Origin: Rhizoctonia solani
Lineage: Eukaryota > Basidiomycota > Agaricomycetes > Cantharellales > Ceratobasidiaceae
Assembly: GCF_016906535.1 (NCBI RefSeq)
Contig: NC_057380.1
Location: forward strand, 310,001 to 374,000
Reading direction: 5' to 3'
DNA: 64,000 nucleotides
The stretch's first letter is position 1, and every line of letters begins with the position of its first letter. This document shows, in pieces, positions 42,899-55,310 of the stretch. The notes under the pieces were generated by a model. The model saw nothing but the letters and a program-made list of their open reading frames with translations, was not told the DNA's origin and ran no database searches. Position numbers and translations under genes: made by a program.

Positions 42899-43761
42899 CT
42901 AAACCAGGCCATAAACCTCCGCAAATGGGTCATCATCCTGTTCCGCAGCTCTGAGCTCTACAGTATTGACTGCCTTAGTGGCAAACTCAGGACCAACAAG
43001 ATGCTTGATGAATGCATTAGCCATGTCCATTCCTGCGGTTACTCCTGAGCTTGTCCAGGTGCTGCCATCAACGACCCAGCGTGCCCTAGGAATCCAGTTG
43101 ATTTTCTTGCTGGTCTCGTTCTGGTTATGAATAAGAAATTCAGTTCTCAGGACCCTTCAAACCCCAAACCCAATGCATATAACTTACCCTAATCTGAGCA
43201 AACGCTGCCTTGTTGGTGGTTGCGTTTTTCCCTTCCAAAACCCCAGCATTAGCCAGAACCCAGGCTCCAGTACAAACGGACAGCAGATATTGAAGACCTG
43301 GAGTCTGATATTTCACAAAGTTAACCACGGCAGGCGAGATTACGGATGGGCGTGTCCCGGGTCCTTTTCGGTGAAGGTGAGGTTGTGATCAGTAGCAGTA
43401 CGAGGTTCACTATGCGCGTTCATACCTCCGGGAACTAGAATAATGTCGTATTGAGTCTGATTTACTTGACCAAAAGTTTTCGTCGGAGTTATGGCCGGGC
43501 CTACGTTGGGAACAACTGGGTCCAATGACTCGGCAAGGTAGTCGAATTCGAATTCGTATGGTGAATATGGCCATGCCGGGTTCGTTTGACTTGGAAAACC
43601 TTTAGTCAAGAACCCCAAGAGCTCCATTGGACCTGTGAATGTTGCATTAAGTACGATGTTAATATTGTTCTATTTCCAGAAAAACACTTATTGAAAGTCC
43701 AAAACGATTAGTTTAGGGAATAAAACTATCCCAAACTTCCATGTGGTACGAGTGCTTGCAT
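42899..43761 (-). CDS. DJ-1/PfpI family protein, paralogue 1 (possible first-exon frameshift)
   Basis: Member of the class I glutamine amidotransferase-like (DJ-1/ThiJ/PfpI) superfamily; some members are glyoxalases or chaperones, and the activity here is unknown. Motifs: LVPGG, PGTRPSVISPAVVNFV, nucleophile elbow SVCTGAWVLANAGVLEGK, then INWIPRARWVVDGSTWTSSG, VTAGMDMANAF, ending FAEVYGLV before TAG at 42899. Exon 1 should read LGIVLFPKLIVLDF up to the intron, but one base is missing between the ATG at 43761 and that block, so the copy may be inactive or start elsewhere. The first intron needs AT-AC borders (see findings). It is the closest relative of the broken DJ-1 fragments at 27.4 and 34.2 kb. 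Confidence 0.72.
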
Positions 43762-44459
43762 TCCTTGGAACCAAAGGTTCGAGGCTATTGTGTGACTGAT
43801 CACCTGAGATTACGATCAGAAATAATCATGCATAGCTAGATCATTTACAGTTACCAAGATTAGGGATGGAAGATACCAAGGTCGAAAACAGTGACGCGGC
43901 CAGCACCGTCTCCGACAAGAAACGAAAGGAAACCATCGAATCAGCTCTAAGGGAAGGTAGGTTCCTCCTGAAGCGAGCACATCTTTTATAGAGCAATAGT
44001 CTTCAGGGACCCATAACACTTCGCCATGGGCATGGAAGCTCTCGGGCTGCGCGGGTAACACTTGGACACGAGACTTATCGCTCGTGCTCGTTTTCCTCCG
44101 AATATTCCATAAACGGCTGCTTTATAAAGCAGGTGAAACTTGCTTCCCGCATATGGGTATTCGTGATTGGCGATGATTTCAACATCTTGTAAAAATTGAG
44201 TATAATGCACTTACCATCATAATGAGTGAATAGGAGCTGGGTTTCATCAAATGTGCGGTAGTATAGAAGACCAGGAGAACCTTACCGGATGAGCCTTTTC
44301 GAGTACAAAGATATCAGAGTTCGCACTGGATGAGGCATTTTTGCGTCTAGAGCGGCGACCGTGCAGCAAGACCACACGGTGTCAGACTTTTCGAGTGCAT
44401 TAATGTAGCTAATCTCTTGGTTGAGATATGCCTTCGAACGTGCGGACTCTAATAGTACA
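43762..44459. other. spacer between DJ-1 paralogues 1 and 2
   Basis: Short frames on the minus strand (43,986-44,210 and 44,282-44,503) have no recognisable domain. It probably holds the promoter of paralogue 1. Confidence 0.4.
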
Positions 44460-45321
44460 TCAAGCAAGGTGGAAAACATCCGCGAATTCGTCATCATCTG
44501 CACTTGTCACTGCTCGAAACTCCATGACGTTTTTGGCAGCAAGAGCAAACTCAGTCCCCTGTAATGCTTTGAGAAAAGCAAGGCCCATGTCTTGACCAGC
44601 AGTAACTCCAGATCCTGTCCAAAATTTCCCGTCAACTACCCAGCGGGCTCTGGGTACCCAATGGATTAATGGGCTTGTTGTGCTCTATGAGAGATCACAT
44701 TGTTAGTACTGGACACATGGCTACACTTTATGTAACTGTTTACCTTGATCTCTTGAACAAGAACTTATTGGTAGTCGCCCGCTTCCCATCCAAAAACCCT
44801 AACGTAGCTAGCACCCAGCTGCCGGTGCATACAGATAACACATACCGAGCACCGGGTACCTGTGCTTCGAGAAACTCGGTCAGGGCCTTTGAAGGTTCAC
44901 CAGGGCGTGTGTTATCCCCTAATATTTCGATTGCTCAATAGTATATTGGGTTGCCATAGCCAAGTCCAAAAGAACACTTACCTCCCGGTATCAAGATGAT
45001 GTCAAATTGCTTTGATCCAACCTCGGAGAACGTTTTTTTAGGTAGAACCCTCGCACCTGCCATTGGCGTAATTGGATCGTGCGTTTCGGCGAGGTACTCA
45101 GTCTCGAATTTCACCTCGGGGGTTGGGAACTTGGGATTAGCTATCATAAATGCCCCCGTGGCTGACTTAGTGCCGGCCGTTTCTATAAGTTCCATGGGCC
45201 CTGTGGATACCGAAGATGATATGAGTTTAGTGATCTATAGCAGTCAAGACAACACTTATTGATAGTCTATAATGTTCATTCCGTTGTACAATATCACACC
45301 AAGTGATAAAACCTCAGGCAT
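44460..45321 (-). CDS. DJ-1/PfpI family protein, paralogue 2
   Basis: The start at 45321 gives MPEVLSLGVILYNGMNIIDY; a 57-nt intron with AT and AC ends then joins to QGPMELIETAG. Further exons give ILIPGG, TRPGEPSKALTEFLEAQV, SVCTGSWVLATLGFLDGK and WVPRARWVVDGKFWTGSGVT, ending FADVFHLA before TGA at 44460. The catalytic-type Cys in CTGS is present. Later introns are ordinary GT-AG (for example GTAAGTGTTC at the GG codons and GTAAACAG after FKRS). About 220 aa, the usual size for this family. Confidence 0.85.
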
Positions 45322-45876
45322 TATGGTTGTTGTGGATATGAAAATGCTGTAGCCGGATCGGGTGGTGAGTAAAAGCTCTGAAGTGCTAAGTTATCACTAG
45401 AATGCTGGCTTTTATAGACTAAAAAAACTTTATTTTATAATTAGATATCATCAGTATTGTCCCTTGTGAGTAATTGATCGTCCCATTAGGTTGGCGGAAG
45501 TCGGTTTGCGCTTGCGGGAACCAACATGCGCTCGATGCCAAGTCCCAAAATTGTCTCCTCCCGCTAATGACAATTTGATAATTTTCGTTTACTGAGCATC
45601 AATATTAGTTCAGCTCAAACCTTTTTATTTTATACGAGCTTGGAATTTGGAAGATCGGTAAGATATTGATATATCGTTTCAAACAATAGTAGAAACACGC
45701 CTGCCACGGGGAACGAATCCTGATCCTGAAATACTTGTGCGCCGGTTTATCATCAGTCAGATAATAACAAGCTCATTTGTACTTGTATCGTAGCCGTTGT
45801 CAGAAAGGTTATATATCCATCGAGGATAGTTCATGAAGCCAGAGCATTTTATTTTCATGAAAAGATATATTCGAAT
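45322..45876. other. spacer between DJ-1 paralogues 2 and 3
   Basis: No frame of interest. It should contain the promoter of paralogue 2; no clear TATA box was picked out. Confidence 0.45.
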
Positions 45877-46764
45877 TCAACAATGGAGTGTATGCACATC
45901 TCGTCCAGTGCCGCTAACAATGGGAGACTCATACAAGACCCCAAACCTCTGCATATTCGTCATCTTCTGGTCCACTTGCGTGTAATCGACGGTGTTCTTG
46001 ACCCGAGTAGCAAATTCATCGCCAGTAATCTCAACCATGAAGGCGTATCCCATGTCTGCACCAGCGGTCACCCCAGAGGCAGTCCATATCTTTCCATCTA
46101 CCACCCAACGGGCCTTGGGGACCCATTCAATGGCTTTACTCGTACTTGCCTGTGTGTTCAAGTAAGATATACACTGTAAAAGCTGCGTCGGCGCGAAAAT
46201 GACTCACCACTAGGTCTCTGAAAGCAGCCTTGTTACTCGTGGCGCGTTTCCCATCCAACACCCCAGCATCGGCCAAGATCCAGCTACCAGTACAAACGGA
46301 CAGGACGTACTTCGCTTGGGGAGCCTGTTTCCTAACGAATTCATGAACTACTGGGGAGATGACGTTCGGACGAGAGCCCGGTCCTGTTCTTGACAGGTCA
46401 GTTGGCAAGCTGAACAACCTTCAATCGGTAGTTTACCTCCTGGAACCAATATTATGTCGAACTGCTTTCCTTCAACCTCTGCAAAAGTCTTGGATGGCAT
46501 GATTCTAGCGCCCCCACTCGGGGTAACAGGTTCCATGCTCTCGGCGACATAGTCCAGATCAAATTCGACATTCGGGGTAGGCCAGCCTGTACGAGACTTG
46601 ATGTACGCATCTACCGACGCAAAGGATAGCATCTCCATTGGGCCAGTGTCAATCGATAGATAAGCTTCATCGCCTTGGCTCACGGAGGAAAATACTTATT
46701 GAGCATCCAAGTAGGTTACCCCCGGGTACAGCACGACAGCAAAGGACAGCACTGGCGGAGACAT
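45877..46764 (-). CDS. DJ-1/PfpI family protein, paralogue 3
   Basis: The start at 46764 gives MSPPVLSFAVVLYPGVTYLD; a 54-nt AT-AC intron joins LDA to GPMEMLSFASVDAY. Then DYVAESMEPVTPSGGARIMP, FDIILVPGG, VISPVVHEFVRKQAPQAKYV, the elbow SVCTGSWILADAGVLDGK, and WVPKARWVVDGKIWTASGVT. The C-terminal tail beyond GADMGYAFMVEITGDEFA is longer than in paralogues 1 and 2, and its last about 25 residues are less certain. If the first intron were retained it would put TAA in frame directly after LDAQ. Confidence 0.83.
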
Positions 46765-47157
46765 ATCGGACACGGTCAACGATGCCGGAATGAGCAGATG
46801 ACCTCGCGGTTTATATCGCTGCGAGGTTGAGCAAGAGATCTAACTCGTGATCACTTGTATTCCTGAGTCAGGGACCGCCAAGGTCGCGACGCTTGAAGCC
46901 TGGATGACTAACGCTACATAGATACGGCTGTATACCCCATGATATTCGTCCAATCACAAGAATCCACTGTCTATATTCATCACACATACACATCGCCTAC
47001 AAGATTGAGAACCGAAAAAAGAAGGACCAAGGGACATGCCCCGCAAATCAACTCGAACGGGGGAAAATTACATCGAGGACTAATTTCAAAAAGGCACACA
47101 AGGACGAAACTGAAATAAATAATAAGATGAATCCCACATCGTTTACAAATCTAAAGT
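46765..47157. other. intergenic upstream of paralogue 3
   Basis: A TATA-like TTTATATCG on the plus strand near 46,810 may mirror the paralogue 3 promoter. No gene seen. Confidence 0.4.
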
Positions 47158-50100
47158 TTATCGGCTGGCCAAGGGAAGATAGCCCCGAATAGTGTTTGCC
47201 ATGGCTTTAAATGCCACCGGGATAGATTGGTATAGACCCCACGCGATAACAACTACATGGGCGAGTCAGTATAATGCAGCGCCAATACATGTTCCACAAA
47301 TAGAACTTACTCAGTAGAATTGGAAGCCAGAATAGAACCAGCATGCGATCCTCTGCGATATGGTCAGCTTCAAGACATATACAACAAGTCTTAGTCACTC
47401 ACTCTTGAGCTTTCTCATCTTCTGACTATGATGCGTATACGCGCGAATTTCTCTATCCGTTACTTCGGTGGGATAATATCCAAGCCTCCTCGCCAATCGC
47501 GCGCGCAGCTGCACCTGATTGGGCCCTGTTGACCATCGGCTTGAGGCGCCGGCGGATACACCGTCAAGTTGGCTGCATTGGGCTGTTGCGGCTTGCTTCC
47601 CAAGAATCCGCGAATTGAACCCAAGTCAAACGAGCCTCCTTCAGGTGTCTGAGGCCAGGGTATCGTCACAGGCCATGCTCGTAACGCAGGCATATCAGGA
47701 AGATTGATCTGGGCAAAGGCCAGGCTTTTTGCGGTTGGAGATGGGAGAAAGTGCGATGGAACCAAGTAGATGGGAACTTGGGTCTCTCCCAAGAACGCAG
47801 GCCTCCGTCGATGACCGAGTCGAGAGAAGGTCGTGAGGCGTCTGCAGCGAACAGATCGTCCGAGGCGCTGTCTTCCTCGCTGCTACTTCCGCTGGGACTC
47901 GTGAGCGCCGTTCGTCATCCGCCTCAAGGTCGCTTTCATCTGCGTCGGCACCAGTAGATTCGTCTAGCGATGGTGCTCGGAGTTCGGAGCCCTCTTCGTC
48001 TTCCTCAACCGCATCGCTCTCGTGATCAGCGCCCTCCAACAATGCCATAACCTCCGAGCGAGCGTGTTCTCGCGCAACATCAATGGGAGCCATGCCGTAT
48101 GCGTTAACAATTTCCGTATCTGCCCCGCCTGCAAAAGTACGCGCACACAAGCCGCCTCTCCACGCAGAGCCGCCAAGTGAAGTGGTGTTTGGCCTGTCGC
48201 ATCACGAACATCGAGATCAGCACCGCGCGAAATGAGGTCAGTCGCGAGGGCATCAAAGCCGAGGACAGAGCACAAATGTAACAAGGTATGACCCGTTTCG
48301 TTTTGGAGCGAGACGGCAGAGCTGGTGGAACACCACGAGAACCGACGTTGGGTACGTCAAGAGTTTGAGGAACTGGATGAGCTCTTCTTGTCGCGTGGGG
48401 GCGCGTCCTTGTTCTTGTTGCTGTTGCGCAGAGCCATTTTCGTCGTCTTGTGGGGTCACATCGGACTCTATGATCGACTGAGCCAGACGCGTAACGACCA
48501 TGTTCGAGTTATTCTGCATTTCCCCAACGGCAACAATCTCCTTGCGATATTGCATGGTTCTTCCTGCCGCCCGGTCATACGCTGCCCAACAACCCTGAGC
48601 GCCAATTCCATCCTATCAGCCCATTTAGTACCACTTCCCCAATTACAACACCGAAAATGAACAAGACTCACAAGTTGCGATCAACCATATCATCCTTGTA
48701 CGTGAACATAACCTCCCTTTCCCCAGGACGAAGTGGTACATTCTCATACCCCTTGATCCGAACAGCCACCGCCCCAGCCTGGGCAGCCGGTGGCAACAAA
48801 CACACCAGCGTGTTCCCACCCCAAGCGCAGTCTCGGTAGCAACATAATCGCCAAACTTGCACTCGTACGCGCGCGAAAAGTTTTCGCCCAGGAGCGTGAC
48901 TTCGATTCCTCCTTGGATCGGGCCCGAGTTTGGAACCACGCGGCTCACGCGCGGGATCGGTGTCGTTTCGGGAGGCGCGAGGTCGATGGATTCGGGCGGC
49001 CAGGTAGCAGGGACACCCCACGGCGGATGTTCGACATATATAGCACCCTGAGGCGTGGGTGGCTTGAGACCCGAGGTCGGTGGTTGATTGGTCAGTTCTT
49101 GTAGCATGGCCTCCCAGTCAGGATTTGTAGGATCCGTAGTGGTTGGATCGAACATTTGAGTGTCGGTTCCGGCAAACGTGTTCGCCATGAGTGTGTCGCT
49201 GTCCATCCCAAGCAATGGGTCTCCGTTCATATCCAACAGTCCGCCAGTGGAACCCAGCAAAGAGTCCATAAAGTCACTTTGCATCCCGCCGGAGAGGATT
49301 CCTCGGGAAGGAGAATGCACGCGAATGAGCAGTGGTGTGGATAGGCGAGTGAAGGGCCGTGTGAGACGGAGAATGCATACTCGTGTGGGACGGTGACGGC
49401 GCATGGTTCGACGAGGGAGGGTGTGACAACATCTGAACGGGTGAGTGCGGGCGGGTGTGGCCACGAGAATGACAGGCGACCGAGGAGGGGATAGAATGCT
49501 GAGCGAGTAGGCGAAAGCATCGTCATTCCATGAACATCTCCTAACAACGCGCTCTGCATTCCAAACGCCCCTGTGGTGAAGAGCGTGGGGCTTTGGGGCG
49601 GAGGAGAGGTATATCCTTGCGTCGACGGTGTCGCGTAATTCGAAGCTCCGGAAGAACGCCAGCCTCTTCTTTGACTACCCCGTTAGCCCAACGCTACTCG
49701 CTCGGCTCCTATCGTATGGCTTCATCCGGTGCTTGGCCCCTCCCTTGTCCTTTGAACCTTTCCTCGACCCGTTCATGGTAGACGCACCGATCGCAGCGAC
49801 AAGACTCGGACCAGTGGATATCGCAGTTGCCGGAGTGGGCGGAACCAGTCCCGCACCACCGGGAACAGCGCTCTGCTGAGCCTGAACTTTGCGAGCAGTC
49901 GATTTATCATCGTGATCATGATTGGAGGCGTAACTCCCGTTCCAACAGTCCGACCGGTATGATCGCGTAGGATAAAAGTGATACTACCGAAAATGAGTGA
50001 TCAGTCAGCCTGGTACCATAAACATAACAAATGCATGCCAAAAAAGGAACGAAAATGATCACCGCAAGGCCTCAAGATGTATCCAAAATAGCAAGACCAG

Positions 50101-51800
50101 CGATGGGATCGCAGCGCAAATGAAGAAGCACGGTGCAAGCACATGGAAAACTCACCAAAAACCTAATTTTTCTGAATGGTGTCGACAATAGCAGGTTAGT
50201 CGCACAGGCAAATCCACAGTGCCACTCTTAAAATCGAGTACATCGGCGCAATTGTAGAGAACAATTTTGTCATCTTCACAGCCTAGTGAACTCAGGTCTG
50301 GCAGTTCTGATGAGGTGGGTCGTTGGGATCTGATGGTACGGGTTGAAAAAGGGGTACCAAGGATTGAAAAGTAACACGGGTCGAATATGTGAGAAGGCGC
50401 AAGACCGTTACTAGAGTGAATTAGGACAAGAATTGGAGCACCTACTTTTTCGTTTCCGTTCTGCCCGCTTGGCTTCTCGTGCCAGACATTTCTTACATGC
50501 GCGTGCAGCGGTATGCGGGGCGGATGCGACATGCACCATCGTATGAAGCGTGAGCGTTTGAGCAGGGGTGGGTGCTGTTGAACATGGTTTCGTGGAGGTA
50601 GGGGAAGGTCAGAGAATGGAGGTCGATTTGTATTTGAGGAATGAATCGAGAATTGGAAGGGAGCAATCAGTAAGGGACCTCAAGCTTGGAATAATGCAGA
50701 CCAATACAATTGGCCGTTTCTACCGTTGGTAGTAGAGTACCGATCAAATCACCATTTCGGTAAGGCGCTCATCTTCCAACCCCAATCTCATCTATCGCTA
50801 TCCCCAACCATCACTTGAGGCTGGGACGCGGGGTGGTTAAGTCTCCGAGGCCGAGGCCAGGGTGAAATATTAAAGAACAGAAAGTGAAGTAACAGGTGCG
50901 CAGACGATGGTGTATATTGAAAATATAAAGTTGGAATACAAAACTTACCTATCTTGGCCTCCTTGCGTCCCCTACGCTTCGTCGCAGATCCCGGCGGAAG
51001 AGATAACCATTCCCACGAGCCGACCGTTGGAGCAAGCTCCTCTTTTGCGTCGGCCGAATATCCGGATGAGCTCGAAGAGGCTACAGATTATTCCAGATAA
51101 ATGAATACATGCTCAACAAAGGGAGGACCAGGGACTTACCTTGATGAAAGTGTGTTCGGGGTGTCGGATCCCAGACAAGATCGATAGTAACTTTAAGTTG
51201 AGTTTCTACGCGAGATTTGGCGCCTTGAAGGGGCACGTTCCGGACCCGAACGGGCAGACTGAATAACGACGGTGAGGACTTGAGCAGTTCATGGATACAT
51301 ATAAACATACTTGTTGCAATTCTCCTTTGGCGGATGTACGACTTGAACATCAGGGTTGGGTTTGGTTTCTGTCTCTGGCTCAGGCTGGTCTTCCATAGTT
51401 TCTTCCGTCGGCAGTCTGAGGGAGAACAGGAGCAGCAGGCGGAATAAGCGCTGAAGGCTTGACGACGTGGGTAGCAGGGGGCACGTGGTATCGTTGGGCA
51501 CTGGACAAAACGCTATGAAGGCGATCGAATCCAATGCTCGCAGGCTGAACCACCGTTGTTACAGAGCTGCTATAGTACATCCCAGTCAACAAAACAATGG
51601 CCGTAATTAACTGAATCGTTTTTAACTCACTCGAATGCATTATCGTTTATGAACGCTCGGAACAACCTGGCTTCATCATATTCTTTTCCTGCTCCATTAA
51701 CATCGATCGACTCGATAGGAGGTACCGCAAGTGGAAGATCCGAACTCGATGGCGATGACTCGGAGGAAGGCGTGTTGGGCGACGACGACCGCCTGCGCAT
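47158..51800 (-). CDS. SPT23/MGA2-type membrane-tethered transcription factor (IPT/TIG, ankyrin, TM)
   Basis: In yeast, Spt23 and Mga2 sit in the ER membrane, sense lipid saturation and, after proteasomal processing, activate the fatty-acid desaturase gene. Order here: N-terminus MRRRSSSPNTPSSESSPSSS (ATG 51800), a conserved block VRVRNVPLQGAKSRVETQLK, SATKRRGRKEAK, then VLYNCADVLDFKSGTVDLPV with RLTCYCRHH, a Ser-rich spacer, an IPT/TIG domain (ISRVVPNSGPIQGGIEVTLL-type block at about 48,940), ankyrin repeats (HTLLHLCSVLGFDALATDLI, TGQTPLHLAALRGEAACVRV), an acidic Asp/Glu-rich stretch, and near the end a membrane helix MLVLFWLPILLIVIAWGLYQ. Stop TAA at 47158. Several exons; the last intron (GTAAGT to TAG) was checked. 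Residue-level edges of the middle exons are approximate. Confidence 0.83.
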
Positions 51801-52141
51801 GGTTATGACGAAGAGCAAGCAAAGCACTGCCACGCTCCGAGGATGAACATCTAAGCGCTGATATTACCTAACGAGGACGTTTCTGCCCAGGGCTAGCCCA
51901 ATTATACTATATTCCATCACATTCAATCAGAAAACTCCAAACATAGCCAACCGGCTTGACTAACACCGTATGACCCCTTTATTCAGACAATGGTCAGGTC
52001 TTCACAATTGATTCATCACTATCCTCAGTCCCCCTAATGTAGTAACCTCCCCGTGCATCTTCAATATGATACGCTTTAAATCGATCTGCTCTGCCACCTA
52101 GCTATCAACTAACCTCAGCGTCCCAGCTCGTGTCATAACAT
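51801..52141. other. shared promoter region of divergent genes
   Basis: About 340 bp separate the SPT23-like gene (minus) from the membrane protein gene (plus); both promoters must be here. No clear motifs. Confidence 0.45.
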
Positions 52142-54741
52142 ATGGTTGTCATCAACCGAACTCCTATCACTATGTCTCAGCGATGGCTGCTTATCCTTCA
52201 GTTTTGGCTAACTGTGTTTAGGCTTATAAACGCTGTATGCGGATCGGTCCTTGTTGTTTATCAAATGCAATTTTTGGACAGTTGGAGGCGCAATCCTCCT
52301 AGACAAGTTCAAAGCTATGTCAAAGTCCCTACGAACATCAACTTCAGCGTCTTCACTATCCTGTCACTGCAACTGGGTATGTTTATGACAGTGGTTCAGT
52401 GGTTTGAGGAATGCTCAAAGCTGTCTCCTTGAACTAATACTTGTTAATTTGAAAAGGGCTCTGGATAGCTTTGGTAGCTAATGACATATATATGTGAGTG
52501 ATGGCACGAGAGCTGAAGAGCGGATAAGATTATTACCTTAAACAACAACAGCTCAACTCTCGACTTTAAATGGACTCAAACGTATATTGGATGTGCTGTA
52601 GTCCAGGCGAGTATGTCAGCAATCTCAGTTATTATTAGTGTTGCTGCAATTGGTAAGATCGCACTACGTCATCCTGAGATTCTACACAGTATCTGAACGA
52701 GCCATAGCTTTCTGGATGACTTGTGGATGGAAAGATACTACGAATACGGTTGCTGGCTTCAATAAATCCATATATTACCAACCAACAGACCCCCCCTTCC
52801 TCTCTTATATTCTTCCGATGATCCTTGGTGCGATGTGGTCATTGTGTTTATTAGTACTTGTTGCAGTCGCATCGTTACCCCACCGCAACCGGATGCAAGT
52901 ATGGAAATACAATACCAAGGATCTAATCATGAGTCAAAACCAATCGTACGGACAGCCTCCGACCCTCAGCTTTGCTGGACGACGCCGTAGTGAGAATATT
53001 CGCACGCAAGTGAGCTACATGCTCCTGGAAATATCTTAAGCGCTTCTTGGCAAACGTTTTATTTCGTCGAGTAAGGTTAGCCACAGTAATATTATCTTAT
53101 TATCCTATTATCAGTCATAAATCTTGCTCCAGCCCAGCAGAAACTAGAACATATGCCATAACGAGAAACGCATTTTCAATTATTTCGCTCGGTGCTCTTA
53201 TGTTTCGAGTTGTTACGGCACTTCAAAAGGCTCAAAACGAACTTGGAACTCGTATTGTTTCGGATAACTGTGATAAATCCATCCCATCAGATCGCATTGA
53301 TGTGATCTCTGACGTAGTCAATTTTCCCTTACGGAGACCGCAAGTACAAATAACGGTCAATGGGACCCGAGCACAGGGCTCAGGTAAGATTCCAAAGTCT
53401 GTCGGGTTGACCGATGGTCATGACTAGTCCATAGGGGTTTGTACCCCTCAGGGGAACCTCAGCATACTACTCACATGTGAGCCCAATGGCCAGCGGTTAC
53501 CTGGCCCAACTGAAAGTCAGTGCCTCCTTTTGCAGCAGCTTCCAAGCGCTAATATTAAAGTATAGATAACTATTACAGACCGACCTTTTACTTCGAAGTC
53601 CTATCCACAGGAGGTGCACTTAATGAAGCCGACATGCCGAGTTTCTGGCTTATCAATAGGGGCGAGCGCTTCTCATCCGCCGAGGCCAGTGTCATAGCGA
53701 ATGACCCCTCAGTGGGACTCGCAGCGTGGCTATATACACCATCTTGGCAACTCCGTCCTGGGTTTCATATTGAAGCGGAAGCACAATCAGTCACTAGACG
53801 TTTTTTAACTTCCCCATTATTCGGGATATCTTGTTGAGCTCAGAGCCGGTAAGCTGAAAAACTCAAGACATTAAAGTAAGCTTTGAACTGAAATCCATAG
53901 ACTTACGCTCGCACGAATCTGTTCCCGATTGGTGAATACATCAATTATTCCGCATATCAAGTAGTTTAATCGACACTTATTATCAAAACAGTCGAAGTTG
54001 GCGCATTCGTACTTCCAAACAATACTTTGGCTACTGCGGCACTCCGTGTATCACGCAAGCCTGGTTACGCATATATGCGAGATTGGAAGGCGTTCAGTAG
54101 GATCGATACAGAACATCTAACAGATCGATATAGGGATTTATGTACGTATATTGATGATTACCGGGAAAGCACTGTGCTCGATGCCATTGGATCCATCGGT
54201 GGTTTATTCGCGCTACTTCAAGCGGCCCACATACTTCTGTTTGGAAGGCCAATGTTGTGGAGCTTAACTGGTCAGTGGGTTTGGCTCTTCACGACTTCCA
54301 GGACCATTTTGATTTCCTTCAAAGGTGCAAAGCTCATTACTCCATTCGGACTTTTCGGAGTATGTAGTTCCAAGGGATTCAAGCGCCGCCTGCGACAACA
54401 ATATTACCAGTATGACACATCAAATAACTCGGATGCATTTCTGGTCGGAGATTTCCTGCGTGATTTTGTGATTGACCTTGGGCCGGCCGGCTCAAATGAT
54501 AAGCTGCCTATAAGGGACACATTGATAGAACGTTCCCCATCAGTTTTCCCAAGTGACAAGATGTCTAACACATACACTCAAGTGTGAGTTTGTCCTTCTT
54601 AACAATAAGTCCTATCAAACCGTTTTTCTTTGCAGGTCACTTATGCCACTCGAGGTTCGACAAACACCCAGTTTTGAAAACAGCCTTGATATTAATGAAT
54701 TGGCGACTGGTGCTCGTGAGAGGCTTGAAAGTACTGTTTGA
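52142..54741 (+). CDS. multi-pass membrane protein of unknown function
   Basis: Not recognised as a named family. Starts at ATG 52142 with MVVINRTPITMSQRWLLILQ. Hydrophobic segments: WLLILQFWLTVFRLINAVCG, GLWIALVANDIYM, AVVQASMSAISVIISVAAIV and YILPMILGAMWSLCLLVLVA. A soluble region follows (RRPQVQITVNGT; FYFEVLSTGGALNEADMPSF; SVGLAAWLYTPSWQLRPGFH), then a last hydrophobic block LDAIGSIGGLFALLQAAHIL and GAKLITPFGLFG. Introns have GTATGT, GTGAGT and GTAAGA donors; the last one (GTGAGT to GCAG, phase 2) leads to an exon ending TGA at 54741. Whether 52.1-53.0 and 53.1-54.7 are one gene or two is open. Confidence 0.55.
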
Positions 54742-54747
54742 GCCTGG

Positions 54748-55055
54748 TGTAAGGGGTGCGCGATATTCGTGTGTTAATTCTGATTTTATGCGCGAATCTC
54801 TCACGTGACAAGCTGGCAGCGCTGGTCACACTGACCCCTTTTCCCCCTCCGTATTGTTTGTGTCTGATTCCTAACTATATACTTTCATTTGGATTGTTCC
54901 GCTTACTCATGTACGAACCCCGTTGACCTTATAAGGTCCTGGGGGGGATTCTCTTATTCCTGTCTTCACTTTCGAACCACAGCAATCGAGTGTTTTATGG
55001 GTTGTCTTTACCTCGGCGACAAAGTCGTCATCGAAGTTCGTATTTACGATGGAAG
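54748..55055 (-). repeat. repeat copy R2 (inverted relative to R1 and R3)
   Basis: About 300 bp matching R1 and R3 in reverse orientation, including the downstream part ending CACCCCTTACA on the minus strand. It abuts the stop of the membrane protein gene tail to tail. Confidence 0.75.
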
Positions 55056-55134
55056 TTAAGTAGAGACTTGCATCTGGACATTGCAAACCATGTTGGTTGA
55101 TCGGCAAAAAGGTACGTTTCACGACAGGACTCAT
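54907..55134 (-). CDS. small protein of unknown function, 75 aa, R2 copy
   Basis: Start ATG at 55134 (MSPVVKRTFLPINQHGLQCP). The C-terminal half (VNTNFDDDFVAE, then KTLDCCGSKVKTGIRESPPG and PYKVNGVRT) is shared with R3 and the broken R1. Between copies most changes keep the amino acid or are conservative, and all three end at the same TGA. That suggests a real small gene family. No signal peptide or known domain; a CC pair is conserved. Its partner R3 faces the other way, head to head, with about 250 bp between them. Confidence 0.4.
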   Translation of the reverse strand: MSPVVKRTFLPINQHGLQCPDASLYLTSIVNTNFDDDFVAEVKTTHKTLDCCGSKVKTGIRESPPGPYKVNGVRT

Positions 55135-55310
55135 TGTAACATTAGTGTTGTATTATTAGTAGAATAAGTACACATTATCAAACATGAAGATGGTGCTGGG
55201 GTGTGTTGTGAATACTAGAACAATTCAGCATGTTCTTTGCGCAGCGCTTAGCTGTATGACTTGATATGTTACTTAGGATATATAAAGGCTCTCTATCGAG
55301 CCCTTATGAG

